Positions 9,018-18,328 of a DNA stretch of 64,000 nucleotides are shown piece by piece. The stretch's first letter is position 1, and every line of letters begins with the position of its first letter. This DNA is from Fluviicola sp. (GTDB lineage: Bacteria; Bacteroidota; Bacteroidia; Flavobacteriales_D; Crocinitomicaceae). Both the position numbers and the translations under genes were made by a program. Where the stretch lies: assembly GCA_002734085.1 (NCBI GenBank), contig NVXV01000005.1:152655-216654 (forward strand), given 5' to 3'. The notes under the pieces are model-generated. The model was not told where the DNA came from. It saw nothing but the letters and a program-made list of their open reading frames with translations, and did no database searches.

Positions 9018-9775
9018 ACGATTGTTCTTACGGGAATATTCTTTTGTGCTAAATTATACTTTAATTCTGGAATTTCAATTGTCTGAAAGTGAAAAACACT
9101 TGCTGCTAAAGCTGCAGAGACTTTGGTTTGTAAAAATAAATCTTCGAAGTGTTGAACTTCTCCAGCTCCTCCAGAGGCAATAACAGGTATGGTTAATGAT
9201 TCATCTAAAGTCTTGAGCGCTTCAATAGCAAATCCAGCTTTAGTACCGTCGTGATTCATGGAGGTAAAGAGGATCTCCCCTGCTCCTAATTTCTGCGCTT
9301 CTTCTGCCCATTCAAACAAACCTAATTCCGTTTGCTTTCGACCACCAACTAAGAATACTTTCCATCCCTTTTCTGTGAGTTTTGCATCGATGGCCAACAC
9401 TACACATTGGTTTCCAAATTTATCAGCAAGCTCTCGAATTAATTCTGGTCGCTTTACTGCTGCTGAATTCACAGCTATTTTATCCGCACCTGCATTCAAT
9501 AGTGCACCTGCATCTTCAATAGAGCTCACACCTCCTCCGACTGTAAAAGGGATATTCACTTCTCTTGCAATTTTTTCCACTAAGGGAACTAGGGTTTTTC
9601 GCTTTTCATGCGTCGCAGTAATATCTAAAAACACCAATTCATCTGCTCCAATTCTAGAATATTTTTTTGCCAATTCGATGGGATCACCGGCATCTTTTAG
9701 ATCGACAAAGTTCACTCCTTTAACCGTTCGACCGTCTTTAATATCCAAACAAGGTATAATTCGTTTTCTCAGCAT
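9014..9775 (-). CDS. hisF: HisF: imidazole glycerol phosphate synthase, cyclase subunit
   Basis: This 253-residue (beta/alpha)8 barrel matches the usual HisF length. It begins [23 protein letters not shown], containing the catalytic Asp of CLDI. Further in are [33 protein letters not shown] (second catalytic Asp), [15 protein letters not shown] and [10 protein letters not shown] for phosphate binding. With HisH it converts PRFAR and glutamine-derived ammonia to imidazole-glycerol phosphate and AICAR. It lies between hisA (9 nt gap) and hisIE (4 nt overlap). Confidence 0.97.
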   Translation of the reverse strand: MLRKRIIPCLDIKDGRTVKGVNFVDLKDAGDPIELAKKYSRIGADELVFLDITATHEKRKTLVPLVEKIAREVNIPFTVGGGVSSIEDAGALLNAGADKIAVNSAAVKRPELIRELADKFGNQCVVLAIDAKLTEKGWKVFLVGGRKQTELGLFEWAEEAQKLGAGEILFTSMNHDGTKAGFAIEALKTLDESLTIPVIASGGAGEVQHFEDLFLQTKVSAALAASVFHFQTIEIPELKYNLAQKNIPVRTIV

Positions 9776-9784
9776 AATATGTCT

Positions 9785-10516
9785 CTACTTATAAAAATCT
9801 GCTATTTCATTTAAGCTTATTTGTCCTTCATAAATAGCTTTTCCAATAATTGCTCCGTGTAAGTTAAATTCTTGTAACTTTTGAATTTCATGCATCGAAG
9901 AAACACCACCGCTAGCTATCAATTTCAGTTTAGGAAAACGACTCATTATTTCTTGATATAGAGCAACAGAAGAACCTTCCATCATACCATCTTTTGAAAT
10001 ATCAGTGCATATCACATGCTCAATACCTTGCTTTGTGAAACGCTCTATAAAAGGGAATAATTCAACTTCACTTTCCTCTTTCCATCCGTTGATAGCAATT
10101 TTATTGTTTCGAACGTCTGCCCCAAGAATGATTCTTTCAGCTCCATATTCTGTTATCCATTCATGAACTTTAGTTGGAGACTTTACTGCAATGCTACCTG
10201 CTGTAACTTGATTTGCGCCAGATTCAAATACTTTCTTAATGTCCTCATCTGACTTTACACCGCCACCAAAATCAATTTTTAAGCTGGTATTATTCGCTAT
10301 GGATTCTAATACTTTCCAATTCACAACCTTTGCCGATTTAGCACCATCCAAATCTACAAGATGCAGTTGTTCTATCCCATGGTCTTGCAATGATTTTGCC
10401 ACCTCCAATGGGTTTTCATTATATGTTTTTTGCTTTGTATAATCACCCTGAGACAAACGAACACATTTACCTTCAATAATATCAATTGCTGGAATTATTT
10501 TAATCTTTTTACTCAT
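9785..10516 (-). CDS. hisA: HisA: ProFAR isomerase
   Basis: This 243-residue (beta/alpha)8 barrel is a sister of HisF. It shows IIPAIDIIEGKCVRLSQGDY with the catalytic Asp, HLVDLDGAKSAKVVNW, IDFGGGVKSDEDI, IILGADVRNNKIAINGW, VICTDISKDGMMEGSS and LIASGGVSS. It isomerises ProFAR to PRFAR, the fourth reaction of the pathway. It is co-directional with hisH (13 nt upstream) and hisF. Confidence 0.96.
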   Translation of the reverse strand: MSKKIKIIPAIDIIEGKCVRLSQGDYTKQKTYNENPLEVAKSLQDHGIEQLHLVDLDGAKSAKVVNWKVLESIANNTSLKIDFGGGVKSDEDIKKVFESGANQVTAGSIAVKSPTKVHEWITEYGAERIILGADVRNNKIAINGWKEESEVELFPFIERFTKQGIEHVICTDISKDGMMEGSSVALYQEIMSRFPKLKLIASGGVSSMHEIQKLQEFNLHGAIIGKAIYEGQISLNEIADFYK

Positions 10517-10529
10517 AGTTTTTTCTTAA

Positions 10530-11105
10530 TTACAATTCAAGGAATCTTTTTAATATTCTTTCCCCAATCTCTCCACTCTTTTCAGGATGAAACTGACAAC
10601 CATAAAAATTGTCTTTCGCTAATGCAGCAGAAAAAGAAATTCCATAGTGACAAGTTGCCATTGTTTCATTGGTTAGTGGAACATAATAACTATGAACAAA
10701 ATAAGCTTGGTCAGAAATATCGTTCATCAGGCTATCGCCATTTTGCAGATCGTTCCAACCCATATGTGGAACCTTTAATTGATCGTCAAAACGAACAACA
10801 TCCACGTCAAATATTCCTAGCCCGTCAACATTTCCTTCTTCTGAAAAACGACACATCAATTGCATACCTAGACATACACCGAGAACAGGTTGCCTTAACT
10901 CCTGAATTACCTTGACTAGATTCTTAGTCTTCAATTGTTCCATTGCTGATTTTGCATGACCAACCCCAGGAAAAACAACATAGTCCGCATTCTTAATGAC
11001 TACTGGGTCATGGCTCAACACTGGTTCAAACCCCAATCGTTGAAAAGCAAAGTTTACAGATTTAACATTCCCCGCTCCGTAATCTATTATCACAATGTTT
11101 TTCAT
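10530..11105 (-). CDS. hisH: HisH: imidazole glycerol phosphate synthase, glutaminase subunit
   Basis: This 191-residue class I glutamine amidotransferase begins MKNIVIIDYGAGNVKSV. It has the nucleophile elbow GVCLGMQLM (Cys) and the FHPEKSGEIG segment carrying the catalytic His and Glu. It supplies ammonia to HisF. The start abuts the hisB stop with no intergenic base, which fits translational coupling inside the his operon. Confidence 0.96.
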   Translation of the reverse strand: MKNIVIIDYGAGNVKSVNFAFQRLGFEPVLSHDPVVIKNADYVVFPGVGHAKSAMEQLKTKNLVKVIQELRQPVLGVCLGMQLMCRFSEEGNVDGLGIFDVDVVRFDDQLKVPHMGWNDLQNGDSLMNDISDQAYFVHSYYVPLTNETMATCHYGISFSAALAKDNFYGCQFHPEKSGEIGERILKRFLEL

Positions 11106-12242
11106 CTATAATATTCCTTTTGTACTTGGTAAAAATGCTTCGTTTGCATTTCTGTTTTTAGCCATTTTTATGCTTTTTGCAAAAGCTTTAAAAATACTTT
11201 CAATTTTGTGATGTTCATTTTCTCCTTTGGCTTTTACGTAAAGATTACATAAAGAAGCATCAGAGAAACTTTTAAAAAAGTGCACGAACATTTCTGTTGG
11301 CATATCTCCAACCTTTTCCCTTTTAAAATTCGCTTTCCAAACCAACCAGTTTCTACCGCCGAAATCAAGTCCTACTTTAGCATTGCAATCATCCATAGGC
11401 AAGAAAAAACCATATCGTTCGACACCAATTTTATTTCCTAATGCTTGTTTAAAACATTCTCCTAACGCAATTGCTGTATCTTCAATCGTGTGATGTTCGT
11501 CAACTTCAAGGTCACCTTTCACTAGAATTGATAAATTCAACGCTCCATGTCGTGCAATCTGCTCCAACATGTGATCAAAAAACTTCAAACCTGTATCAAT
11601 CTTTGCTTTTCCAGAACCATCAAGATCTAGCGAAATATCAATATCCGTTTCTTTTGTAGTTCGTTTTACAGAAGCGGTCCTTTCACCTAATCGTAAAAAT
11701 GTATAGATTTTGTCCCAATCTCTTGATTCAAGAACTACCTCATTCAAAATTGACTCTACCTCAGAAGAAACTTCTTGCGTTCCTGGATCATTCGGGTTTT
11801 TCATATAAATACCCTTAGCACCTAGGTTTTTAGCCAATTCCATATCAGTTAGTCGATCACCAATAACAAAAGAATTTACCAAATCATATTCACCATTTAG
11901 ATACTTTGACAAAAGACCTGTTCGAGGCTTTCTTGTAGAAGCATTATCTTCAGGAAATGTTTTATCTATGCATTGTTCTGCAAATACAATTCCCTCACCT
12001 TCTAACGTTTTGATTAACATATCATGTGGACCTTGGAAATCCTCAGTCGGATAGCTTTTTGTACCTAAACCATCCTGATTAGTAACCATTACTAGTTCAA
12101 AATCAAGCTGTTTAGCTATCTTCCCTAAACCGGAAAACACTCCAGGAAAAAACCTTAGTTTCTCAAAAGAATCTACCTGAAAATCTGTTGGTGGCTCTTC
12201 TATTAAAACACCATCTCTATCAATAAAAAGTATTTTTTTCAT
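11106..12242 (-). CDS. hisB: HisB: histidinol-phosphatase / imidazoleglycerol-phosphate dehydratase
   Basis: This 378-residue fusion has an N-terminal HAD phosphatase domain (about 1-165), with [12 protein letters not shown] for the nucleophile motif and later [12 protein letters not shown]. The C-terminal IGP dehydratase domain (about 185-378) shows the metal-binding motifs [36 protein letters not shown] and [13 protein letters not shown]. It catalyses steps six and eight of the pathway. This fused form also occurs in enterobacteria and many Bacteroidetes. It lies 2 nt after hisC and directly before hisH. Confidence 0.97.
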   Translation of the reverse strand: MKKILFIDRDGVLIEEPPTDFQVDSFEKLRFFPGVFSGLGKIAKQLDFELVMVTNQDGLGTKSYPTEDFQGPHDMLIKTLEGEGIVFAEQCIDKTFPEDNASTRKPRTGLLSKYLNGEYDLVNSFVIGDRLTDMELAKNLGAKGIYMKNPNDPGTQEVSSEVESILNEVVLESRDWDKIYTFLRLGERTASVKRTTKETDIDISLDLDGSGKAKIDTGLKFFDHMLEQIARHGALNLSILVKGDLEVDEHHTIEDTAIALGECFKQALGNKIGVERYGFFLPMDDCNAKVGLDFGGRNWLVWKANFKREKVGDMPTEMFVHFFKSFSDASLCNLYVKAKGENEHHKIESIFKAFAKSIKMAKNRNANEAFLPSTKGIL

Positions 12243-12244
12243 CT

Positions 12245-13300
12245 TTACTTAATTATTTGTTCGTTTACTAGAGATTCAAAAACCTCAATAAACCTGTTGT
12301 TCTCTTCCTGTGTACCAATAGTAACTCGCAAGCAATTTTGACAACCGAATACGTTCGTTCTATTTCTTACAATTAAATTCCGCTCTATAAAATAAGTATA
12401 AAACGTATTTGCATTATCCACTTTAAATAGAATGAAATTTGACTCTGTTGGATAAACTATTTGAACCAATTTATTTTGATTCAAATACTCCACTAGTCGT
12501 GAGCGTTCCATTTTAATTTGAATCAGTTCCTGCTCAACTTGCCAGATATTTTCTAACCTTTTAATAGCTACTTCTTGAGACAAGCTATTAACATTATATG
12601 GAGGTTTTATTTTATGCAATAGTTCAATCACTTGTATACAACCCAGTCCAATCCCAACGCGAATACCAGCCAACCCAAATGCTTTTGAAAATGTTTGGCA
12701 AATGAAAAGATTTTCAAATTCTGTAAGCCAATTCATCAAAGATGGAGATGAACTAAAATCAATATATGCTTCGTCTAATACAACAAGTCCCTCAAACTCT
12801 TCTAAAATCAACTTAATTTCATTCCTATTCAAGTTATTCCCAGTTGGATTATTGGGAGAGCAAAGGATGATCATTTTAGCACCTTCAGCCGCTTTTAAAA
12901 TAGCTTTTGAATCTATGTCAAATGTATTCGTCAATGCAACTTCTTCAATGCCCACATCATTGGTATTTGCTAATACCCTATACATCCCGTATGAAGGCTT
13001 GATTGTAACAATCTTGTCTTTTCCTGGAACGCAAAACGCTCGAAAAAGCAGATCCAAAACCTCATCTGAGCCATTTCCAATGATTATTTGTTCCTCTTTA
13101 ACTCCTTTCATTGGTGCTAAAGTCTTTTTCAGGGAACGGTGATGTGGGTCAGGATAACGGTTCACCTCATTATCATAAGGATTCTCATTTGCATCTAAAA
13201 ATACACCTTCCACCCCCGTGAATTCGTCTCTAGCTGAAGAGTAAGGTGTTAAGCCCTTTAGATTCGGGCGAACTAGTTGGTCTAAATTAATTTTTCTCAT
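12245..13300 (-). CDS. hisC: HisC: histidinol-phosphate aminotransferase
   Basis: This PLP-dependent fold-type I aminotransferase shows [54 protein letters not shown] and the PLP-lysine segment [16 protein letters not shown]. An upstream in-frame start at 13312 exists. ATG at 13300 ([14 protein letters not shown]) is preferred because the family usually begins close to this point; it gives 351 residues and a 14 nt overlap with the hisD end. It transaminates imidazole-acetol phosphate using glutamate. Confidence 0.95.
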   Translation of the reverse strand: MRKINLDQLVRPNLKGLTPYSSARDEFTGVEGVFLDANENPYDNEVNRYPDPHHRSLKKTLAPMKGVKEEQIIIGNGSDEVLDLLFRAFCVPGKDKIVTIKPSYGMYRVLANTNDVGIEEVALTNTFDIDSKAILKAAEGAKMIILCSPNNPTGNNLNRNEIKLILEEFEGLVVLDEAYIDFSSSPSLMNWLTEFENLFICQTFSKAFGLAGIRVGIGLGCIQVIELLHKIKPPYNVNSLSQEVAIKRLENIWQVEQELIQIKMERSRLVEYLNQNKLVQIVYPTESNFILFKVDNANTFYTYFIERNLIVRNRTNVFGCQNCLRVTIGTQEENNRFIEVFESLVNEQIIK

Positions 13301-14579
13301 TTCCCAGAGCATTTAATCTAATACTTACTGCATTTTTATGAGCGTCTAACTGCTCAGCTCTCGCCATAACTTCAACAACAGGTCCTAATTTCTGAAGACC
13401 CTCAGCACTCGCAGATTGATATGTAATCTTCTTCACAAAACTATCTAGGGAAACACCACTATACATTTTTGCAAAACCGTTTGTTGGCAACGTATGATTC
13501 GTTCCACTCGCATAGTCTCCTAAACTCTCTGGTGTATATTCTCCAATAAAAACAGAGCCTGCATTTGTTATTCCCTCTAATAACATGTCATTGAAAGTAG
13601 TATTCAAAATCAAATGTTCAGGAGCATATTCATTTATTAGTTCCAAAATTTTATTTTCCCCAACACAAATTAACTTTGCATATTCCAGAGATTGGGCGGC
13701 TAAATCTTTTCTTGGTAATACGCTTAACTGTTTTTCAACTTCAAAAGCAACCTGATCAAGCATTTGTTCTTCATTTGTCACAAAAACAACCTGACTATCT
13801 ACACCGTGCTCTGCTTGAGAAAGTAAATCGGCTGCAATAAATTTAGGGGTTGCACTATTATCTGCTACAACCATAACTTCTGATGGACCAGCAGGCATAT
13901 CAATTGCTTTACCCAATTGTTGCGCATACTGTTTAGCAGCAGTGACGTATTGATTTCCAGGACCAAATATTTTATAAACCGCTGGAACAGACTCTGTACC
14001 TAAAGTCATAGCAGCAATGGCTTGTATTCCACCTATTTTGAAAATATTCGTTATTCCAACTAAATCTGCAGCATATAAAATCGCAGGATTTACTTCGCCG
14101 TTGGAGTTTGTCGGGGTGCACAATACAACCTCTTTACATTTTGCGATTTTTGCAGGTATTCCTAACATCAAAACAGTAGAGAAAAGAGGTGCTGTACCTC
14201 CAGGAATATACAGACCGACCTTATCTATTCCCACTGATTTTCTCCAGCAAAATACACCTGGAAAGGTTTCTACTTTCTTCACAGGTTCTTTTTGAGCTTC
14301 ATGAAAAGCTGTAATATTTTCTGCCGCACGAAGAATTGCACTTTTAAGTTCGTGACTCACCTGTTCCTTAGCCTGATTAACTTCCTTCGTTGTAACCAAT
14401 AAAGAATCCAATGTAACTCCATCAAATTTAAGAGCATATTCTTTAACTGCCTTATCACCTTCTTTTTCTATACGGTTAAAGATAGTACTAACCGTATATG
14501 ACAAATCCTTTTGTTCCAACTGCGGTCGCTGCAGCACTATCTTTAATTCCTTATCGTCTGGGTTAATTATTTTTTTCAT
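13287..14579 (-). CDS. hisD: HisD: histidinol dehydrogenase
   Basis: This 430-residue enzyme matches the family length. Visible landmarks are VGLYIPGGTAPLFSTVLM, KIFGPGNQYVTAAKQYAQ, DMPAGPSEVMVVAD, LLSQAEHGVDSQ (zinc and catalytic residues), NEYAPEHLIL and GDYASGTNHTLPTNG. It oxidises histidinol to histidine in two NAD-dependent steps. It follows hisG by 28 nt and overlaps hisC. Confidence 0.97.
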   Translation of the reverse strand: MKKIINPDDKELKIVLQRPQLEQKDLSYTVSTIFNRIEKEGDKAVKEYALKFDGVTLDSLLVTTKEVNQAKEQVSHELKSAILRAAENITAFHEAQKEPVKKVETFPGVFCWRKSVGIDKVGLYIPGGTAPLFSTVLMLGIPAKIAKCKEVVLCTPTNSNGEVNPAILYAADLVGITNIFKIGGIQAIAAMTLGTESVPAVYKIFGPGNQYVTAAKQYAQQLGKAIDMPAGPSEVMVVADNSATPKFIAADLLSQAEHGVDSQVVFVTNEEQMLDQVAFEVEKQLSVLPRKDLAAQSLEYAKLICVGENKILELINEYAPEHLILNTTFNDMLLEGITNAGSVFIGEYTPESLGDYASGTNHTLPTNGFAKMYSGVSLDSFVKKITYQSASAEGLQKLGPVVEVMARAEQLDAHKNAVSIRLNALGNEKN

Positions 14580-14607
14580 TACACGTTATCTTAATAGATC
14601 AATAAAA

Positions 14608-15465
14608 TTACCGCACCATTTTTTCAATTGGAACAATCAAGATTCCCTCCGCCCCTGCTTCTCTAAGTGCATCAATGTTGTCCCAAAACTTTTGCTCGTT
14701 AATAACAGAGTGAATCGAGATCCAACCTTCCTTGGCAAGTGGAATAACTGTTGGACTTTTTATTCCAGGTAAAATGTTCGTAATTGCTTCAAGCTGATAT
14801 TTAGGAGCATTGAGAAGTACATACTTACTGTTTTTAGCAGACAAAACACTTTCAATTCTAAATATTAATTTATCAAAAATCGCTTGCTTCTCTTTAGACA
14901 AAGAGGAGTTTGCTGCAATGACAGCCTCAGATTTCAGCATTACTTCCACTTCTTTCAGGCCATTCATGAATAAGGTATTTCCTGTACTCACAATATCACA
15001 AATTCCATCGGCTAGACCTATGGTTGGTGCAATTTCAACTGAACCAGATATAGTGTGGATTTCTGCATTTACTCCTACTTTTTCTAAATACTTCTGCAAT
15101 GTTACCGGGTATGAAGTAGCAATTTTCTTCCCTTCAAAATCCTTGGCACTTTGAATACTTGAGTTTTTTGGTGCAGCGAGAGAAACTTTACATTTAGAAA
15201 AACCAAGTTTCATAATCGTTTTCACATTTCGTTCTTGCTCTATCAGAATATTCTCTCCAATTATTGCAATATCAGCTACACCGTCCTCGACATATTGTGG
15301 GATGTCACTATTTCTAAGGAACAACAGGTCTAAAGGGAAGTTATCTACTGATGCTTTTAACTGTCCACTGGCTTTTGGCACTTTTATTCCACATTCTTTC
15401 AATATTTCTAAAGATCCATCAAGTAATCTCCCTGATTTCTGAACTGCGATTTTTAATCTATCCAT
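14608..15465 (-). CDS. hisG: HisG: ATP phosphoribosyltransferase (long form)
   Basis: This 285-residue protein is the first structural gene of the his operon. It has the periplasmic-binding-like catalytic domain (MDRLKIAVQKSGRLLDGS, FLRNSDIPQYVEDGVADIAIIG, and the PRPP-binding region around GLADGICDIVSTGNTL). A C-terminal regulatory domain from about residue 210 makes it the long form, which is inhibited by histidine and needs no HisZ. It sits downstream of the leader peptide and attenuator described separately. Confidence 0.97.
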   Translation of the reverse strand: MDRLKIAVQKSGRLLDGSLEILKECGIKVPKASGQLKASVDNFPLDLLFLRNSDIPQYVEDGVADIAIIGENILIEQERNVKTIMKLGFSKCKVSLAAPKNSSIQSAKDFEGKKIATSYPVTLQKYLEKVGVNAEIHTISGSVEIAPTIGLADGICDIVSTGNTLFMNGLKEVEVMLKSEAVIAANSSLSKEKQAIFDKLIFRIESVLSAKNSKYVLLNAPKYQLEAITNILPGIKSPTVIPLAKEGWISIHSVINEQKFWDNIDALREAGAEGILIVPIEKMVR

Positions 15466-15496
15466 CTTTTTTTAATTAGTCTTGAATACGAACGAA

Positions 15497-15613
15497 AACA
15501 AAAAACCCGCTCGAATAAACAAGCGGGTTCATATTTATGTATTTTATTTACATACAACATCACCTCGCCTGCAGCGAAATAACATGATGTTGATGTGTAT
15601 TGTTCAAATTCAT
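15497..15613 (-). promoter_or_regulatory. His attenuator: alternative hairpins and terminator
   Basis: Read on the minus strand, the His codon region CAACATCA can pair with TGATGTTG, which starts just past the leader stop (segment 1:2). The stretch CAGGCGAGG, overlapping the leader's end, can instead pair with the first terminator arm AACCCGCTTG (segment 2:3; six pairs including one G-U, then a mismatch and one more pair). The terminator itself is a perfect 8-bp stem, AACCCGCT (15511-15504 complement of 15529-15522) with a 10-nt loop and a T-rich tail at 15503-15497. Stalling at the His codons would block 1:2, favour 2:3, and let transcription enter hisG. Confidence 0.75.
15560..15613 (-). 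CDS. hisL: His operon leader peptide (MNLNNTHQHHVISLQAR)
   Basis: This short minus-strand ORF starts at 15613-15611 (ATG) and stops at TGA 15562-15560. It encodes 17 residues with His at positions 7, 9 and 10 (cat caa cat cat). It is followed by alternative hairpins and a terminator before hisG, as expected for ribosome-mediated attenuation. The -7 box TATATTTG (minus strand, 15625-15618) ends only 4 nt before the ATG, so the leader mRNA is probably leaderless. The call rests on the His codon cluster, position and RNA structure. No homology search was possible. Confidence 0.8.
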   Translation of the reverse strand: MNLNNTHQHHVISLQAR

Positions 15614-15617
15614 GTGT

Positions 15618-15625
15618 CAAATATA
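15618..15625 (-). promoter_or_regulatory. Bacteroidetes -7 box (TATATTTG) of the his operon
   Basis: On the minus strand TATATTTG matches the TAnnTTTG consensus exactly. A start site 4-6 nt downstream falls on the leader ATG. No clear -33 TTG lies at the usual spacing. Confidence 0.6.
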
Positions 15626-15711
15626 AGTAAAGATTTAAAACGGCTTATGAGTCAATTAATATTTTTACCAATTTAAATTTGAATGTCGTTTATTTAACAT
15701 ATCAATAATAA

Positions 15712-15748
15712 CAAAAAAAAGTCGCTCAGCGAACTGAACGACTTTTTT
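15712..15748. terminator. Terminator (usable in both directions) downstream of the 15778-16716 gene
   Basis: An A-run, an AAGTCG...CGACTT hairpin with an internal CTCAG/CTGA pairing, and a T-run make a terminator. It lies 30 nt after the stop of the minus-strand T9SS cargo gene and insulates the his promoter from it. Confidence 0.75.
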
Positions 15749-15777
15749 ATAAGTTCTATTAAGAACGTATTATAAGC

Positions 15778-16716
15778 TTACTTCTTAACGAAAGAGCTTC
15801 TAGATACGTCACCGTTTACAGAAACAACTTCATAATAATAAGATCCAGCTTCAAGACCAGATACATCTATAGAAGTAGTGTTACCATTAACATCAGCATC
15901 AATAACAACTCTTCCATCCATTCCAATTACTTTCATTGAAGAAAGAGACTCAGCAGCATCAATGTTCAATACATTTTCAGCTGGGTTTGGATATACTGTA
16001 ATATCTAAATTGTTCTCAGCAATACCTGAAGTAAAAGTCATTGTTGGGAAAATCGCGTTCGCTATTGCTATAGAGCTTGCTCCATAAGAAGCAAATGCAT
16101 CACTTGCATCCACAGCTCCAGCGTGTGTAGAAGCGTCGGCAAACTGATAGCTACCTTCTTGTATTGTAGTTGTTACAACCACTGTATCTCCATTAGCTGC
16201 TTCTGCAGCAGTTGGTAAAGTAATACCTGCGAAATAAGATTGATTCGCTGGAATTACAACTGGTGTACCAAAAGTAACATTTAAGTTATAGATTCCTTGA
16301 GCAGCTGTACCATCAGTAATAACTTGAAGATTTGCAGCAGATGTATCAATTGATGCAATTTCAATATCAGCAGACCCTAATAAAGTACCAGGAGTTCCAC
16401 TATTATTTTCCCAAATACCAACAGTAACCAATGTACCATCTCCTGCATCAGCAATTGCATTGATATGAAGTTTTACGTTGTCAACAGTTCCTGCACCACT
16501 TACACCATAATTACTATCAAACAATTGTACAATTACTTTATCACCATACGTATTTGTTCCGCTAACATAACCATTTCCAGGTCCCCAAGTATAAATACCT
16601 ACTTGTGGGTTCTGAGGATCAGCTAAAGCACCTTCAAAGTGGCTTGTTACTGTTGTTTGAGCGATTGCTCCAGCTCCTAATAATAAAGAAACTGCTAAAA
16701 AGTAAAGTTTTTTCAT
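15778..16716 (-). CDS. Secreted T9SS cargo protein of unknown function
   Basis: This 312-residue protein has a clear signal peptide (MKKLYFLAVSLLLGAGAIAQ) and an Ala/Gly/Thr/Ser-rich central region of beta character, with no catalytic motif I recognise. It ends in a typical type A T9SS sorting domain (ITVYPNPAENVLNIDAAES then DVSGLEAGSYYYEVVS and SSFVKK). The composition suggests a surface or secreted adhesin-like or structural protein. It is transcribed alone, with a strong terminator after its stop. Function is unknown. Confidence 0.75.
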   Translation of the reverse strand: MKKLYFLAVSLLLGAGAIAQTTVTSHFEGALADPQNPQVGIYTWGPGNGYVSGTNTYGDKVIVQLFDSNYGVSGAGTVDNVKLHINAIADAGDGTLVTVGIWENNSGTPGTLLGSADIEIASIDTSAANLQVITDGTAAQGIYNLNVTFGTPVVIPANQSYFAGITLPTAAEAANGDTVVVTTTIQEGSYQFADASTHAGAVDASDAFASYGASSIAIANAIFPTMTFTSGIAENNLDITVYPNPAENVLNIDAAESLSSMKVIGMDGRVVIDADVNGNTTSIDVSGLEAGSYYYEVVSVNGDVSRSSFVKK

Positions 16717-16814
16717 AATAAATTAAATTTTAATTAATATTTCCCCAAATATAAGGGTTTCTCCATAAAGTTACGTAGGAATTACATGAAAGGTTGGAGA
16801 CCTTTATAAACAAA

Positions 16815-18125
16815 CTACTTTACTTCACCATACAAATCATAGTGATCTGCCGATGTAATAAGTATATCCGAGAAATCGCCTATACGTACATAAGTGTCCA
16901 TTTTTTTTACTAACACCTCATTATCAACTTCTGGTGAATCAAATTCAGTTCTTCCAATAAAGTAGTCTCCCTCTACTTTATCAAATAAAACTTTTCGAGT
17001 TTGACCAATATGTTTTTGGTTTAGATTATAACTAATCCCAGACTGGAGTTCCATAATTGCATCTGCTCTTTCGCGCTTTAATTTTTCTGGAACATCATCC
17101 TTAAAGTTAAAAGCATGTGTGTTTTCTTCATGGGAATAAGTGAAAATTCCGAGTCTTTCAAACTTTGATTTTTCTACCCAATCATACATTTCCTGAAAGT
17201 CAGCCTCTGTTTCTCCTGGATAACCAGAAATCAACGTTGTACGAATTGCTATATCAGGAACTATATTTCTAATATTGTCAATCAACGCTTCGGTCTTTTC
17301 TCTAGTTGTTCCACGACGCATTGCTTTTAACATACGAGTTGATCCATGTTGTAAAGGCATATCAAGGTAATTACACACATTTTCACGCGCCTTCATTACA
17401 TCCAACACATCCATCGGGAAACCTGTTGGGAACGCATAGTGTAAACGAATCCATTCAATTCCTTCGACATCTGCCAATCGATCAATCAGTTCTGCTAGTG
17501 ATCTTTTCTTATAAATATCTAACCCATAGTAGGTCAAATCCTGAGCGATCAACATAAGTTCTTTAACTCCTTTTGCTGCCAACCCTTTTGCTTGTTGGAC
17601 AAGATCCTCAATTGGAGTTGAAACATGCTTTCCACGCATTAAAGGTATTGCACAGAAAGAACAAGGTCGATCACAACCTTCTGCAATTTTGAAATATGCA
17701 AAATGAGCGGGTGTTGTCAATAATCTCTCCCCAACTAACTCATGCTTATAATCAGCTTTTAATGTTTTTAAAAGTCTTGGCAATTCTCTTGTACCAAAAT
17801 AAGCATCAACTTCTGGAATTTCAGTTTCCAAATCTGATTTATACCGTTCCGACAAACATCCTGTAACATATACTTTATCTACTTGACCTTCTTTTTTTGC
17901 ATCGGCATAACGCAAAATAGTATCAATTGACTCTTGTTTAGCATTGTCAATAAAACCACACGTATTTATTATGACAATTTCAGAATCATCTTGCTTCGCT
18001 TCGTGCTCAACATCGAACTTATTTGCTTTCAGTTGAGCCATCATCACTTCTGAATCAAAGATGTTTTTAGAACAACCTAATGTTACTACATTAACTTTGT
18101 TTTTCTTTAACGTTTTCGTCTTCAT
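16815..18125 (-). CDS. rimO: RimO: ribosomal protein S12 methylthiotransferase
   Basis: This 436-residue radical-SAM methylthiotransferase has an N-terminal UPF0004 domain (VVTLGCSKNIFDSE, NTCGFIDNAKQESIDTI, VTGCLSERY) with three cluster cysteines. The radical SAM core carries CDRPCSFCAIP (CX3CX2C), and a C-terminal TRAM domain begins near residue 370. The GCSKNIFDSE and CAIPLMRGKHVS segments separate RimO from MiaB. The start at 18125 lies 4 nt past the -7 box TACCTTTG, so the mRNA is probably leaderless. Confidence 0.95.
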   Translation of the reverse strand: MKTKTLKKNKVNVVTLGCSKNIFDSEVMMAQLKANKFDVEHEAKQDDSEIVIINTCGFIDNAKQESIDTILRYADAKKEGQVDKVYVTGCLSERYKSDLETEIPEVDAYFGTRELPRLLKTLKADYKHELVGERLLTTPAHFAYFKIAEGCDRPCSFCAIPLMRGKHVSTPIEDLVQQAKGLAAKGVKELMLIAQDLTYYGLDIYKKRSLAELIDRLADVEGIEWIRLHYAFPTGFPMDVLDVMKARENVCNYLDMPLQHGSTRMLKAMRRGTTREKTEALIDNIRNIVPDIAIRTTLISGYPGETEADFQEMYDWVEKSKFERLGIFTYSHEENTHAFNFKDDVPEKLKRERADAIMELQSGISYNLNQKHIGQTRKVLFDKVEGDYFIGRTEFDSPEVDNEVLVKKMDTYVRIGDFSDILITSADHYDLYGEVK

Positions 18126-18129
18126 GATG

Positions 18130-18137
18130 CAAAGGTA
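18130..18137 (-). promoter_or_regulatory. -7 box TACCTTTG for rimO
   Basis: This is an exact match to TAnnTTTG on the minus strand, ending 4 nt before the rimO ATG. A start at or next to the ATG is expected. No convincing -33 element was seen. Confidence 0.55.
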
Positions 18138-18314
18138 CAGCTAAATTGAGATTATAAAATGATTTTTGGGAAAAGGATTGTATTGTTTATATTTTTAACT
18201 AATAATTACCTGATAAAAATGGTATATCTCCACAAAACAAAACTATTTTCAACTTCGACGTCAATTCAAAAAAATATTTCTAACAAAAAAGTAATTTAAA
18301 TAACACTTAAATTT

Positions 18315-18322
18315 TATCTTTG
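18315..18322 (+). promoter_or_regulatory. -7 box TATCTTTG for pyrR
   Basis: This is an exact TAnnTTTG match. ATG at 18329 begins 6 nt later, so the transcript probably starts at or next to the start codon. It also argues against the upstream in-frame TTG at 18320, which lies inside the box. Confidence 0.6.
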
Positions 18323-18328
18323 ACCTCG

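Noticed and set aside
9258..9794. 178-codon plus-strand ORF over hisF
   Set aside because: It is the antisense shadow of hisF, which has full catalytic motifs.
15482..15676. Plus-strand ORF of 64 codons
   Set aside because: It is antisense to the his leader and attenuator, whose structure explains the sequence.
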